Origin: an uncultured Lachnospiraceae bacterium | Lineage (GTDB): Bacteria; Bacillota; Clostridia; Lachnospirales; Lachnospiraceae | NCBI GenBank assembly: GCA_910583615.1 | Contig: CAJTXP010000002.1 | Span: 127,783-191,782 of the forward strand | DNA: 64,000 bases | Direction: 5' to 3' | Part shown: piece by piece, positions 25,840 through 36,800 of the stretch | Position numbering within the stretch: the first letter of the stretch is position 1 | Layout of the letters: each line of letters opens with the position of its first letter | Position numbers and translations under genes: made by a program | Notes under the pieces: model-generated | Told to the model about the DNA's origin: nothing | Databases searched by the model: none | Seen by the model: the letters and a program-made list of their open reading frames with translations, nothing else

Positions 25840-28368
25840 TTAGAACATCTTGAACTGCAGGATGTCTATCGTAAACTGTTCCCGTTCTATATATTCATCC
25901 GGCTTTGCAATATTCTTCAAAATCAAGTAATATCGTTTGCTGCGATCAAACTCGATATTCATAAGGTTGAACCGGATCTTTGTGCTTCTTGAATCCACAT
26001 CATCACTTTCTGATGCCGCCACAAAACGATATTCGCCTGATACCTTATTCCCATCTTCATCCACAAGATAAGTCTCACAAGTAATGGCCTGCCTGCGTTC
26101 CTCCACCTTCTCATACTGTTCAAATTCAAGAGTAAAGCTTCGGTTTGTGATTTTCCTGGTAATACTCTTAAGACGGACGCCAACCGGAGCAACGGCTTCT
26201 TTGTTGCCTGCCGCTCTCAGTTCTCCCAGATGGATAACCGGAACGATTATTTCCTGCAATGAAGCTCCGCCATGTACATACTGAAGCCCGCCACCTTGCG
26301 TCTTAAACAGATCATATCCATAAGGAGAAATAACCTTATAAGCTCCATCCGAAACATTCTCCAGCGTAAACTCCACCGTATAAGGAATCTGAAGCGACTT
26401 ATCATCTGTCAGGACAAAACGCTTTGACAACTCCGTCGGATGCAGAGAAACCACATTACTGTATTTCTGTGATTCCTCCACTTCATTCCGTCTGTACAGG
26501 AAGCCGTGATCTGCCGTCACATAGAAATTGGAGATCTGCAGGTTGTTATACAGCTTCCGAATCAGCGTCAGGATTTCATCTACGGCAGTCTGAGCCACAT
26601 CAAAGACTTTGCTTTCATTATGCTCCCCGGCGTTATCTATGACATTGTGATAGATATAAACCAGCGACTTATCCGCCATATAGGAACGCAGTTCGTTCCT
26701 GGACATTTTATTAATGTCCTTGTACTGAATTGCCGCATACGATGGTTTTTTCTTCTTCAGGATCGCATCTCTTGCCGCTGTATCCACCGTAGACTGTTCA
26801 TCGACAGTCACCAGCTTATTTACATATGCCATGAGCCTATGAGGAAGAAGTGAAGCCATTCCGAAACGTGTCTCTGACGGAAGCGGAGAAATCGCAAATT
26901 TAATTTCTTCATTCCCCTTCAGCACCGCATCAGTCTTCATCTTCTCATACAGTTCTCTTCCGATCTCATAGCGGAAACCGTCTGATATAATAACAAAGCA
27001 TTTTTTATAATTCTTGCTCTGTACTTCCTGATAGAAGTTACGGGACATCTTTAATCCCGGGAAGTCCCAGTTGCCCTGTTCCTTCAGAGCATCACTGAAT
27101 GCCCTGCCCAGCGGATCCAGGAACCTGCCCTGATATGCAGCTTCGACCATGCGTATCAGGTCTTCCATCTCAGGAATCGGATTCTCCAGCTTATTGAAGT
27201 TTGCACAGATCCGGCGATAATAGGTGTCCACCAGATAATAGCTCTCAGTATAATTCTGAACATAATCCGTTGCCCGTAGTCCTGTAGAAACCGGTGTTTC
27301 CAGCTTTTTATAAAAAGCCATAACCGAACTTAAAATGGCATACTCCTGACTGTGCGCATCATACCACATCGAATTCAGCCGATCAGATATCACGCGCTCA
27401 AACGTGTTGTAATCCAGACTGCCGTTCACAAGACTTGCAGATATTTTTTTGATGATATCAATGTCAATGCATTCAAAAATATCCGCCGTCTTCACACAGG
27501 TAATATCCCTTGATACCAGAAGACCTTCAATTTTCAGATCTGTTGCAACATCCAACTGCAGAGATTCATATCTCTTATCCGCCTTGATCTTATCCACAAA
27601 GAACTTTGCATCCATTAGCCCCGAATTCGTGATCTTATACTGCTCATAAAATGACGGAAGTGCATCAAACTCTGCTTTCTGCTCCAAAAGCGCCGTGAAC
27701 ATAAAACGCTTGATCAGTGTTTCGATCTTCTGGTCGCCCTCATAGTTATAATAGCGGCAGATTTCATCCCATAGACACTCTTCAAAGCCAAACTTTTTAA
27801 GCTCCCTGTACTTACTGGATTCTGAATTATCAAATACCAGTTCAGTCAGAACACTTTCGATGGATCTGGATGAAGCCCTTACCAACACACACATCATCGC
27901 CATACGCAGGTCTGCCGGTCTCATCTCATCGTTCACTGTCACATAATTTGCCAACCTCTTTGTTCTGCTCTCAGCATCAAAGAACTTTGAATGCCATTCG
28001 ATTACACGACGGAGATCTGTATTGGTCAGATTCATTCGGCGCATGGTCAGCGCCACAGTGTCCGCATAATACTCTTCGCTGTACATCAGAATATCCAGCA
28101 ACCAGTTCTCATTATCCACCGGCTTCTCCGATGGAATATAAACCAGGAAATCTGATGCCGTATCGTCATGTTCTATTGTCTTTTTTACTGCAAACTCGTT
28201 CTTATCACAGAACAAAACCTTGCAGCAGTCATAACTGTCTGCTTCAATATCATCCTTAAAGTTTGCCGGAGGATCATACCAGAAAATAATCTTACGATCG
28301 CCGGACTGCTTCTGACCAAACAGTCTGACAATCTCTTTCCTGGCCTCCTGATAATCTATACTTGCCAT
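25840..28368 (-). CDS. pglZ: BREX protein PglZ (alkaline-phosphatase superfamily)
   Basis: 842 residues. The PglZ domain of the alkaline-phosphatase superfamily begins near 455 with the metal-binding VIISDGFRYEIGRELYEKM; the usual Ala after Asp is Gly here. It continues with LVYIYHNVIDNAGEHNES and the late motif YVTADHGFLYRR near 617. The N-terminal 400 residues are helical and BREX-specific. PglZ is one of the two signature genes of all BREX types and forms a complex with BrxB. ATG 28368 follows AAAGG. A 112-bp gap with a tandem repeat separates it from the preceding ATP-binding gene. Confidence 0.95.
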   Translation of the reverse strand: MASIDYQEARKEIVRLFGQKQSGDRKIIFWYDPPANFKDDIEADSYDCCKVLFCDKNEFAVKKTIEHDDTASDFLVYIPSEKPVDNENWLLDILMYSEEYYADTVALTMRRMNLTNTDLRRVIEWHSKFFDAESRTKRLANYVTVNDEMRPADLRMAMMCVLVRASSRSIESVLTELVFDNSESSKYRELKKFGFEECLWDEICRYYNYEGDQKIETLIKRFMFTALLEQKAEFDALPSFYEQYKITNSGLMDAKFFVDKIKADKRYESLQLDVATDLKIEGLLVSRDITCVKTADIFECIDIDIIKKISASLVNGSLDYNTFERVISDRLNSMWYDAHSQEYAILSSVMAFYKKLETPVSTGLRATDYVQNYTESYYLVDTYYRRICANFNKLENPIPEMEDLIRMVEAAYQGRFLDPLGRAFSDALKEQGNWDFPGLKMSRNFYQEVQSKNYKKCFVIISDGFRYEIGRELYEKMKTDAVLKGNEEIKFAISPLPSETRFGMASLLPHRLMAYVNKLVTVDEQSTVDTAARDAILKKKKPSYAAIQYKDINKMSRNELRSYMADKSLVYIYHNVIDNAGEHNESKVFDVAQTAVDEILTLIRKLYNNLQISNFYVTADHGFLYRRNEVEESQKYSNVVSLHPTELSKRFVLTDDKSLQIPYTVEFTLENVSDGAYKVISPYGYDLFKTQGGGLQYVHGGASLQEIIVPVIHLGELRAAGNKEAVAPVGVRLKSITRKITNRSFTLEFEQYEKVEERRQAITCETYLVDEDGNKVSGEYRFVAASESDDVDSRSTKIRFNLMNIEFDRSKRYYLILKNIAKPDEYIEREQFTIDILQFKMF

Positions 28369-28414
28369 TTTTATGTTGCCTTTCGTTACTCTATCGCATT
28401 TTTAGAAGCACAGG

Positions 28415-28457
28415 CTTGGATAACCTTGGGTAAATCTTGGATAAACCTTGGGTAAAT
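28415..28457. repeat. Two-copy tandem repeat in the BREX operon
   Basis: A 21-bp unit (CTTGGATAACCTTGGGTAAAT) is followed directly by a 22-bp near-copy with one extra A, then GGGTAA...TTACCC inverted segments up to the stop of the upstream gene. It fills the only sizeable gap in the operon, ahead of pglZ. Confidence 0.8.
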
Positions 28458-28480
28458 TTCAAATTACCCAACTCTGGATA

Positions 28481-30193
28481 TTACTTTAATACCCAATTGG
28501 ATTGCTGCTGGTTTTCAGAATCCCTGCTAATAATTTCCTGTCTTTTCAATGATGCAAGCAAGTTGTGAATTTTATTTTCTTTTTGAACATCGCTTAAAAC
28601 GTTGGGCAGCTTATCCCATAACAGCTCCCGAATATCTCTCTTTTTTGCTTTCCCATATTGTTTTAAATACTCAACGATCAAGTCTTTATAATACTTGTCA
28701 TCAAACCCTTTGTTTTTAATATAAGCCGTACTTTCATCAATACTTTTAGCCGCTGACGCCGACAAATATAAACTTGTCAGCCTTCCCTCAACTAACTTCT
28801 GACTGCGCAACCTGTCTACATCTTCTTTTTCAACAGATAAGCCCTTTTGTATTCGGTCGAGCAAAAAGACCGTCTGCAAATCTAAATCCTGATGATCATA
28901 CAATATGTGCATATAGCTGTCGTTCAGCGTTTTTCCATAGATTGTCACTTCCACCTGTGTTCCGGAAGAAACATTATAATCTGGCATAGGAAAATACTTT
29001 GCTTTCTGAATGTTATATGCCCGACGGATTCCCAATGTTGCAGTATCAATCATATGAAATGCCGCCATAGATTCCGCCAGCAGTTGATTCCTGTAAAATG
29101 GTGGACTATAACTTGCTTCCAAAACATTTTCAATCTTCTGCGGAATAAAATCACCCGGATTGGTAAATTTGAGCCTGTCCTCAAATTCATTAACATAAAT
29201 CCTGCCGCCCAACTGATAATTTGTATGGGCAATACAATTATTGAGCAACTCGCGCATCAACCAACTATCATACTGCTCCGTTTCCATCGGAAAAAGCGTC
29301 ATCTGATTCGGCATATATCTATAAGTCAAATTTCTTACCTTTGCAAACACTTTATCTACCACATTGATAAATGGGATTTTAAAAATGGCATAATCCCTGT
29401 CCATATGATCAGCACCATATAATCTCCACATAATGCCCGGTACAGACTGAAACATATAATCATAATCCGAATTGCCCAGCAAAAGCATCCCCGCATGTGT
29501 AATTTTGCCATTTATCATGAGTTTTATCTTTGTCAAAAACTGTTCATCAGTCATGGCATCCACTTCTTTGGAAATATGCTCCTGATTCATTTTCTCCTTA
29601 TACTTCTCTCTGGCTAAAGCAATTGCATCTTTATCTAAATGCTCTATACCTGCCTGTTCCAGCATTTGTTTTGACCAGTCCCTGCGCTCCTGGGAACGAA
29701 TTGCATCTATCTTATACTGCTTTAATGGTACAAGACTCTCTCCGGCGCGCTCATAATAATTTGTTTTCCAGTCAGTTGGTATGCCTGTCGCGGCTGCCGG
29801 AATTTTAAACATAAGTACCCGATACTCTTTTCCATTAACAGTTGGAAATATTTCAATAATATCATAAAAAGTCATGCCGTTGGCTGTATCTCTGGATATT
29901 TCATATTTGAAACGTTCCAGAAGACTTTTATCTCCCTTCTTAAAGGAAGTTCCGACTACCTGTTTTTCCTTATCCTGTTCTCCAACTCCAAAAATAAGCC
30001 ACCCATACTGTTGCTGGCGCAAATTTGCCTCATTGCTGATTGCAGAAAAATATCTGCCGATTTTATCTGTATCATAGCCGCCTTTGGCTTCCTTAAACTC
30101 GACAATTTCATATTCCCAGCGTTCCATGAGATTTTCCAGGATTTCGTAATATTCAGCATTTTTTACGAATTTGTTATATTCAAAATAGAGCAT
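28481..30193 (-). CDS. AlbA/Schlafen-type ATP-binding protein inside the BREX operon
   Basis: 570 residues. The N-terminal AlbA_2 (Schlafen AAA_4) domain starts at EYEIVEFKEAKGG and includes IGRYFSAISNEAN and YGWLIFGVGE, the usual divergent-AAA pattern. The middle region (about 270-420) carries MRELLNNCIAHTNYQLGGRI and FTNPGDFIP, which resemble the N-box and following segment of a GHKL ATPase, as in the HATPase_c_4 part of this family. The C-terminus has winged-helix-like segments (YLKQYGKAKKRDIRELLWDKL). It sits between pglX and pglZ in the same direction, with its own ribosome site. Such genes are known BREX accessories and are thought to regulate or assist. The exact role is unknown. Confidence 0.85.
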   Translation of the reverse strand: MLYFEYNKFVKNAEYYEILENLMERWEYEIVEFKEAKGGYDTDKIGRYFSAISNEANLRQQQYGWLIFGVGEQDKEKQVVGTSFKKGDKSLLERFKYEISRDTANGMTFYDIIEIFPTVNGKEYRVLMFKIPAAATGIPTDWKTNYYERAGESLVPLKQYKIDAIRSQERRDWSKQMLEQAGIEHLDKDAIALAREKYKEKMNQEHISKEVDAMTDEQFLTKIKLMINGKITHAGMLLLGNSDYDYMFQSVPGIMWRLYGADHMDRDYAIFKIPFINVVDKVFAKVRNLTYRYMPNQMTLFPMETEQYDSWLMRELLNNCIAHTNYQLGGRIYVNEFEDRLKFTNPGDFIPQKIENVLEASYSPPFYRNQLLAESMAAFHMIDTATLGIRRAYNIQKAKYFPMPDYNVSSGTQVEVTIYGKTLNDSYMHILYDHQDLDLQTVFLLDRIQKGLSVEKEDVDRLRSQKLVEGRLTSLYLSASAAKSIDESTAYIKNKGFDDKYYKDLIVEYLKQYGKAKKRDIRELLWDKLPNVLSDVQKENKIHNLLASLKRQEIISRDSENQQQSNWVLK

Positions 30194-30244
30194 ATCACAC
30201 CGCCTTCCTGGGAGGTTGTTAAATCTTTCGCCATCCTTCTCACC

Positions 30245-33200
30245 TCACTTTAATGTAGCAAGCAGATCTTTTTTTACCTTGCTGCCGCCGTCTGTAACAA
30301 TCTCAACGCCCTGGAATTTGGCATAGTTCACTTTCACACCATCATCCAGATCAATGGAAATATACTGGTTTGCCATATGATCCAGCACCTGCCCATATTC
30401 AATTGCTTCATTATAAGCTGCTGCCAGATTCTGGCGTTCTTTTTCAAGTTTCAGTTTGTCACGACCTTCTGCATGTGCAATTCTTCTGTTCAACTCTTCA
30501 AGCTCATTTTTCTTACGTGTAGATTCTGGCAGGAAATACCTGCCATTGATCCGGGCAAGAGTATCCTCATTATATCTGTGCATATAAATCAAACACTTGA
30601 AGCCAGCCTTCTTACCACTGGTAAAAAGCCAGTAAATCGGCCTCTTTTGATAAATCTTCAGATGATCTGTATAGAAACCATCATTCAGATAACGATTCAG
30701 CGTTTCTTCAGAAGATTCGTTATTTTTCTTTCCCAGAGCTTCCGCAATAAAGTCAATGTTCTGTCTGTAAGAATCTTCTCCGTAAATCTGTTTGATCAGC
30801 TTAATCAACACGGTGGTAAGTCCATCTTCCATTCCGATACTGCTATAAATCGGAATGATTCCGTCATCATCTGGTTGATAAGAAATATATTTGGATGCAT
30901 CCCATTCGCCTCCTGCATAAGCAAGTCCTTCAACATCCAAAGAATATCTTCCCATTGCAATACCAATAAGGTATGAGATCAAAGAACGGATATCGCGTTC
31001 CTTATCTACAATACGGATGGTCACATCCTTATCTTCTACTCCAGGTGAAAGCTCGTTCTGAAGACCATAAATATCAATAAAAATACGATTAAGTTCTTCT
31101 TCATTTTCTTTGAGACTTTCAAATCGTGATTTGCATTCTTCCGTCCACCTGTCATAGTGCCATGCTATCAGTCCAAGTTCTTCCATGTGACTTTTTGCAA
31201 ACTGAGTACATTCAGCATCATACTTATCTCTCGGAAGCAGCAAAAGTGGATGAAACTCGAAATCCCAAGATGATTCAAAAGAATCCCAATCACTACGTGA
31301 AATCTCAACATTTTTTTGAGCAAGAGTATTCACCTTTTCTGTAATACAGGCATCATCAAAAGGTACTGCTTGAATATATCCCGGAGGGTAATTGATTGTT
31401 GGATTCAAAACTCTCAAATACATGCTTGCAACCTTGGACTCTAAGAATGCCATTATACATAACAATTCACTCTGCTTTTTGGCGACAAAAAACGGTCCTG
31501 CTGTGTCGAAAATAAATCCATTTTCTGCATATCTACAACAAAAATCTCCTGTTGAAATTGTTGTCCAACTTAAAGCTCTCTGGAAAGCATACTCTCCATT
31601 GTAATTATGAGATCTGACTCGTTTCCCCATGTAGTTATCAAGCTTCATTTCATATCCATCATTTTCCCAATTAACTACACTGTCCAGATTTCCATACCAT
31701 TTTCTGTACTCGCCTCCGTTATGAATTGGAAACCATTTTTTCCCTGATATAATAGACTCTTCATTGTCCCTCATACCAAAACCAATCTTTGTCGCCGATA
31801 CTTCATGCCAGAATCGAATAAACCTTCCTGTATCACCCGTAACCAGTCCAATTCTACCATTTCCATAATCGCCGACCGTTTTCATGGAATCAAAATTTTC
31901 TACAACTTGATTACTCAGCCAATAAGCTATAGGTGTTCCTGGAATTTTTGAGAATACATCTTGACCTACTACATATTGACTACGTTTTGACAAGAATAAT
32001 TCTTCTTTTGCCTGTTGAGTAGAAACATCTATCAACCTGCTAAAAGTTCCCTCAAACCCATGAATATAATTGTTACGTAGCACAAAGGTCGTTGTCTGAA
32101 CTATCTCCCCTGCAACCGCTTCAAATGCACGCGTTCCTAAATGGGCCATGGTAACAATAGTTCGTGCTATCCTGATCATTTTTCTAAGTTTTTCATAGCT
32201 GGCTAAAAACATCCAACTATGCATATTTACCATTGAAGTAAAACCACATTTCTTAACAAAATCGGTTTCCATAAACATGGCAAACATATCCGTCTTGCTA
32301 TCCGGATAATTCTTGACTGCATATTCTTTAACCACGGCTTCCATTGATGAAGGATTTATATAAGGCGGATTCGTAATCATCACATCATATTTTGCAGACA
32401 AAATCTTTGCCAAATTTGATAATTCCCTTAGCCTATTCAGTCCAATGTTTAGAAAGTCAATATTAAACCAGTTAAACACGCTATTTTTTGATACCTTATT
32501 CAACGCTCCGTCTAGGCATGCAAAATCAATCGGCTTCACTTTAAGCAAAGAACCGATAGTCTTTCCATTCTCAAAGGTATCCACCAGATATGTAATCAGC
32601 TTAATCTCTTCATCATTCAACAGATTTAAATCTTTCAGTTGCTTCCGATACCCAAGATCTATCAGAAGTTTAGAGTCCTGCAATTCATAGACATGAGGCG
32701 TCTCATAATACTGATCATTGAAGAAACGATTATTGACGCTTCTCGCCTTCATAATCAGAGAGAAAGATGCCAACTGTGCCGCACGTTTATCCACGTCCAA
32801 TCCTACCAGATTTTTCTTCAGAATCAAAGTTGGTATATCTCTTTTCTGGTATCCACGCTCTTCATACATCTTGTAAAGAAGATCAAACACATAAACAAGA
32901 ATATGCCCTGACCCACAGCACGGTTCGATGATACGGATATCTTCCGGATTCACATTTCTGTACCTGATCTCGTCAATCTTCTTTTGTACTTCTGCGGTCT
33001 GCGGGGCATCCTCGACATAGTATCTCATTTCTGATCGAAGAGTGGAATTCGGATAGCTTTCAAGCCATAATCTTCCCACAGAATTTTGTGCCATATAACG
33101 CACGATCCAATCCGGGGTAAAAAGCTGAGTTACCGCCGGTAATGTATCTTTCGTAATTGTTTTCTTTGATGCATATACGGCGTCCTTCTTAGAAGAGATG

Positions 33201-33850
33201 TAGAACTGATACATCCATCCTATGATCTCCACATCCTCCATGAAGGCAGCTTCCGGAATCTCATTCAGTCTGGTAATAACCGTATCCCCTTTAAGGAGAT
33301 TCACAGGCAGAATCAGTTCCAGATATCCCATATCAGAACTAAAAAGCATCGGCAGGATTCCGGACAGCACATTACACTGCCTGATCAGAACATGACGGAA
33401 TAATTCTTCGATCTTGCCCTGCTGCTTATATTCCACACAGAGGTTCATGTCCAACTTCAGGTCATCCTTCACCAGGTTCAGATTCTTAAGAATTTCCGGT
33501 TCGATTCCGCCTGCCGGATTTGAAAGTACGTGAAAGCCGTGCGAAAGGAAGCCATGCACTTCCATAAAGCGCAGAGCAACAAATCTATTGAACCATGTAT
33601 ACGCAAATTCTTCTATTACGTTCTGATAACCCTGTCTTTTAACAAGATCAATCATACGCTCTCTCTTCCCGAAAAGATCAGCCGGATAAGATGTCGGATC
33701 ACCCTCAATCGTAGTGACATCTCCCATCTTCTTTGCCTGCTTTATATTATTTTCATCATTGATTCCCAGAGCCTTCAGGGAAACCTCGATCTGGTTTTCA
33801 AGGTTTTCCTTTGCCCACGTGGAATACGTTTGTAGGCCTCTTTTATCCAT
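30245..33850 (-). CDS. pglX: BREX adenine-specific DNA methyltransferase PglX
   Basis: 1201 residues. The SAM-binding motif I is IIEPCCGSGHILVYVFDLLY (near residue 307) and the catalytic motif IV is MITNPPYINPSS (near 493); both are typical of N6-adenine methyltransferases. The long C-terminal half should hold target recognition (PGYIQAVPFDD region). PglX marks host DNA at a non-palindromic site and is needed for both methylation and phage exclusion. AAGGAG precedes ATG 33850, 11 bp after brxC. The gene looks intact; no second specificity cassette or inverted repeats that would switch specificity are seen. Confidence 0.96.
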   Translation of the reverse strand: MDKRGLQTYSTWAKENLENQIEVSLKALGINDENNIKQAKKMGDVTTIEGDPTSYPADLFGKRERMIDLVKRQGYQNVIEEFAYTWFNRFVALRFMEVHGFLSHGFHVLSNPAGGIEPEILKNLNLVKDDLKLDMNLCVEYKQQGKIEELFRHVLIRQCNVLSGILPMLFSSDMGYLELILPVNLLKGDTVITRLNEIPEAAFMEDVEIIGWMYQFYISSKKDAVYASKKTITKDTLPAVTQLFTPDWIVRYMAQNSVGRLWLESYPNSTLRSEMRYYVEDAPQTAEVQKKIDEIRYRNVNPEDIRIIEPCCGSGHILVYVFDLLYKMYEERGYQKRDIPTLILKKNLVGLDVDKRAAQLASFSLIMKARSVNNRFFNDQYYETPHVYELQDSKLLIDLGYRKQLKDLNLLNDEEIKLITYLVDTFENGKTIGSLLKVKPIDFACLDGALNKVSKNSVFNWFNIDFLNIGLNRLRELSNLAKILSAKYDVMITNPPYINPSSMEAVVKEYAVKNYPDSKTDMFAMFMETDFVKKCGFTSMVNMHSWMFLASYEKLRKMIRIARTIVTMAHLGTRAFEAVAGEIVQTTTFVLRNNYIHGFEGTFSRLIDVSTQQAKEELFLSKRSQYVVGQDVFSKIPGTPIAYWLSNQVVENFDSMKTVGDYGNGRIGLVTGDTGRFIRFWHEVSATKIGFGMRDNEESIISGKKWFPIHNGGEYRKWYGNLDSVVNWENDGYEMKLDNYMGKRVRSHNYNGEYAFQRALSWTTISTGDFCCRYAENGFIFDTAGPFFVAKKQSELLCIMAFLESKVASMYLRVLNPTINYPPGYIQAVPFDDACITEKVNTLAQKNVEISRSDWDSFESSWDFEFHPLLLLPRDKYDAECTQFAKSHMEELGLIAWHYDRWTEECKSRFESLKENEEELNRIFIDIYGLQNELSPGVEDKDVTIRIVDKERDIRSLISYLIGIAMGRYSLDVEGLAYAGGEWDASKYISYQPDDDGIIPIYSSIGMEDGLTTVLIKLIKQIYGEDSYRQNIDFIAEALGKKNNESSEETLNRYLNDGFYTDHLKIYQKRPIYWLFTSGKKAGFKCLIYMHRYNEDTLARINGRYFLPESTRKKNELEELNRRIAHAEGRDKLKLEKERQNLAAAYNEAIEYGQVLDHMANQYISIDLDDGVKVNYAKFQGVEIVTDGGSKVKKDLLATLK

Positions 33851-33861
33851 TTATCCGCTCC

Positions 33862-36800
33862 TTATCCAAGATCAATCTCATCATTGTTTTCAAGCTCAGC
33901 CAGCAGTCTTTCGCGAATCGCATTCAGCACCACGTCAACATCTGCAGCGGTCTTTACCTTCTTGTTTACAGTAGGCACATAATCAATGATGCGAACTCTC
34001 TTTGCTCTTACCGAATGATCATTTCCTTCGCTCATGATGGTTGATATGAAGCATCGGAACCCGGAAAGATTATTTGCACTGGCAGTCACATAAGAATCCA
34101 TATTTGCAGTCTGACGGCTGAGGGAACCTATCCACTCGTCATACTGAGCCAATACTTCATCCGCTTTATCCTGAATACGGCTCTTCTGATCATCAGTGAG
34201 ATCAGCGCCAAGCGCATCGGACAACTCATGGCTCACCGTATCCCGGTCGCTCTCCACTGCCTTCTTTATGCGATCCAGCTTTTCATCAAGGATTTTTTCC
34301 TTTGCGGCATTCGCCTGAAATACCAGATTGGCCAGCTCATTCATTCTGGTAAACGGCATGTCCAGAGAAATAATTTCATTCATCTGTCGGACGCTATCTG
34401 CAAGTCCCGAAAGATCCTGCAATGAGCAGTTCAGCCTATACCAGTTGCAGATATCCTTTGCATCCTGATAATTCTTCTGCTGATTGCTGCCGTCCTTATA
34501 AAACGCCTCCAGCTGTTCCAGCGTCTCCGCCTTGTCTTCCAGACTGTCTTTTCTACTAACGATTTCCTGGAAGATGGAAAGTGTATCGGACGCCTGAAGA
34601 ATCGCCTCAAAGTCCTTGTACACTTCTGCTGCCGCACTGCATCCGGCATAATCAAAACCATACTTTGTCTTCAGTCCGCTTAAGAACTCTTTTTTCCTGC
34701 TAAAGAAGGAAGCAACACCTTCCTTCAGCTTCGCCTCTTCCAGAGACAGATTCTCTGAATAAATGTCCGACATAATACGCTTCACAGCATACAGCACCTG
34801 TTCATCAATCTTCTCCTGCAGACGGATTACCATTGTGTCAGTATTATTCTTGCGTATCAGATCATTCTTAAACGATGTATTCCGCTCATCCACCTCATGA
34901 TCATGAATGAGGATCTGGATCTTATGGTGCTTCCACAGCACACCGATCATTCCCTGAATATCCAACTCACGCCATCCATAAGGCTTCTTGGAGAAATGAT
35001 CCAGAAGACTCTTCACCGTCACTTTCCTGTGAAGATTCATATCATCCTTTACCTTGGTGGTAATTTCATCATATGCGCAGAAGTTAGAATCTCCGGACAG
35101 GTCATCCCCGTTTATGGTCATATTGTTATCATTCAACATGGAGAGAATACTTCTCTGATCCTGATAAAAATATGACACCAGCGGCAATTTAAAGTAATCA
35201 TGTTTCACCATTTCTTTCAGAGCATCCTGCAGGCGGTCTTTTCCATCCTTCTGCTTAATATCCAGTTTGGTGCCGGACAGATAAATCGGTGCTGTCCTGA
35301 GAGAAGCCCTGATAATATCTTCCGCACGCTTTATGCGGTCGGACAGTTCTGCAGATTTCTTACTCATAATCTCGGTAAGAGCCGCAGACATGGATGCGCT
35401 GTTATTACGCTTAAAGGTGCCGATTTTATTTGCCCGGATCAGTTCATCAATAAATGTTCCCTCTGTCAGATCAACTACGATGGAATTGGAGCGAACAGAT
35501 TCTGCCTGAAATTCCGTCTCCACGCGCATACCGGAGAATTGCGTGATTACCTTAATGGTAATGCTTTCCTGGCTGAATGAACCTTTGATCTCAGAATCCA
35601 CATACCTGTTCAGACCAAAATCATAGCGTCCTTCATATCTATACTTATTGCTCTCCAATACCTTGTCATAAATGATATCGAAGATCGTGCGCTGCACTTC
35701 TCCCTCATTGTATGCAGAGTGATTGATCTGCTTATTCACATCCTGCTCAGCATTAGTAAGGAAGTCGTACTCTTCACCGTTCTTCTGGATCAGAGTCTCT
35801 TCCTCCAGCTGCTGAAGCGCTTCAAAAATCTTATTCTTAAGGGCCGCCTTGTCAGCGTTGATATTATCAACCATCAGCGTTGCAAGACGGTCAATCGTCG
35901 CCGGCATCTCCTTCACATGCTTGATCATAAACAGCACGCGAAGCACCCGGATTGCAAAGCCATCCAATCCGGCTCTTCTCTCTGCATTCGAGAAAACGGT
36001 CTTAATATCGTAATCAATAAATTCCTCAATGGTAGAATAGAAACTATCGAACGGAACCAGTATTCCAGATTCCAGATCAGCTGCCTTTTTCGCTGAATTT
36101 TGGAAAGCGGAAAGAAGGGATCTCTCATTCTGCGACAGGTGACGCCCTTCACTCATTCCATGCTCACGGATAGCTTCAAACACCTTCTGCAGAAGTTCAA
36201 ACTGATAGGATACGAACGGATATACATTCTTAAAGTCATCAGCATCCTTATATCCTGACCATGTTGGTTTTGCCTGGAACAAGATCAGCTGTGACAGTTT
36301 ATTGCTATTAGCATCATACAGTGCGCGAAGCGGAGTCTCTGCAATATCCTTCTTTTCAAGAATACGTCTCTTGATAACCTCATCCGCATTGGCGCCGCTA
36401 AGAAGCAGTCTGGTATCAAAACGCCCCTGAATCTTAGAGAAGTCCTGCTGCTTATCCCTGGTGCTGTCAATCATCGCCTTAAGTTCCTGCTGAGAAGTAA
36501 CCACTACCCAAGCCTGGCCACGGCAGAACTTTCCAAGGTCTTCTACACAAGTCTGAAGGTTCAGCATCAGCTGTGTATTATCGCCGATAAACTGACCCAC
36601 CTCATCCATAAGGAAGATAACGCGGGTTTTATTCTCCGTGCAGTATGTATCTACGATCTTTGCAAATTCCTCTGTGGTATTCGTGAAATTCTTTGTCTGA
36701 TCCTCAATAAACTTCTTCGCACTCTCTTCGCTCATATCACGGGAATCGACCAGAGCACGGATGATGTAATCACGGTTCAGGAGCGCCTTGGCTCTCGTCT

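Noticed and set aside
28415..28457. Tandem repeat as a CRISPR remnant
   Set aside because: The units are adjacent without spacers, only two copies exist, and no cas genes are present.
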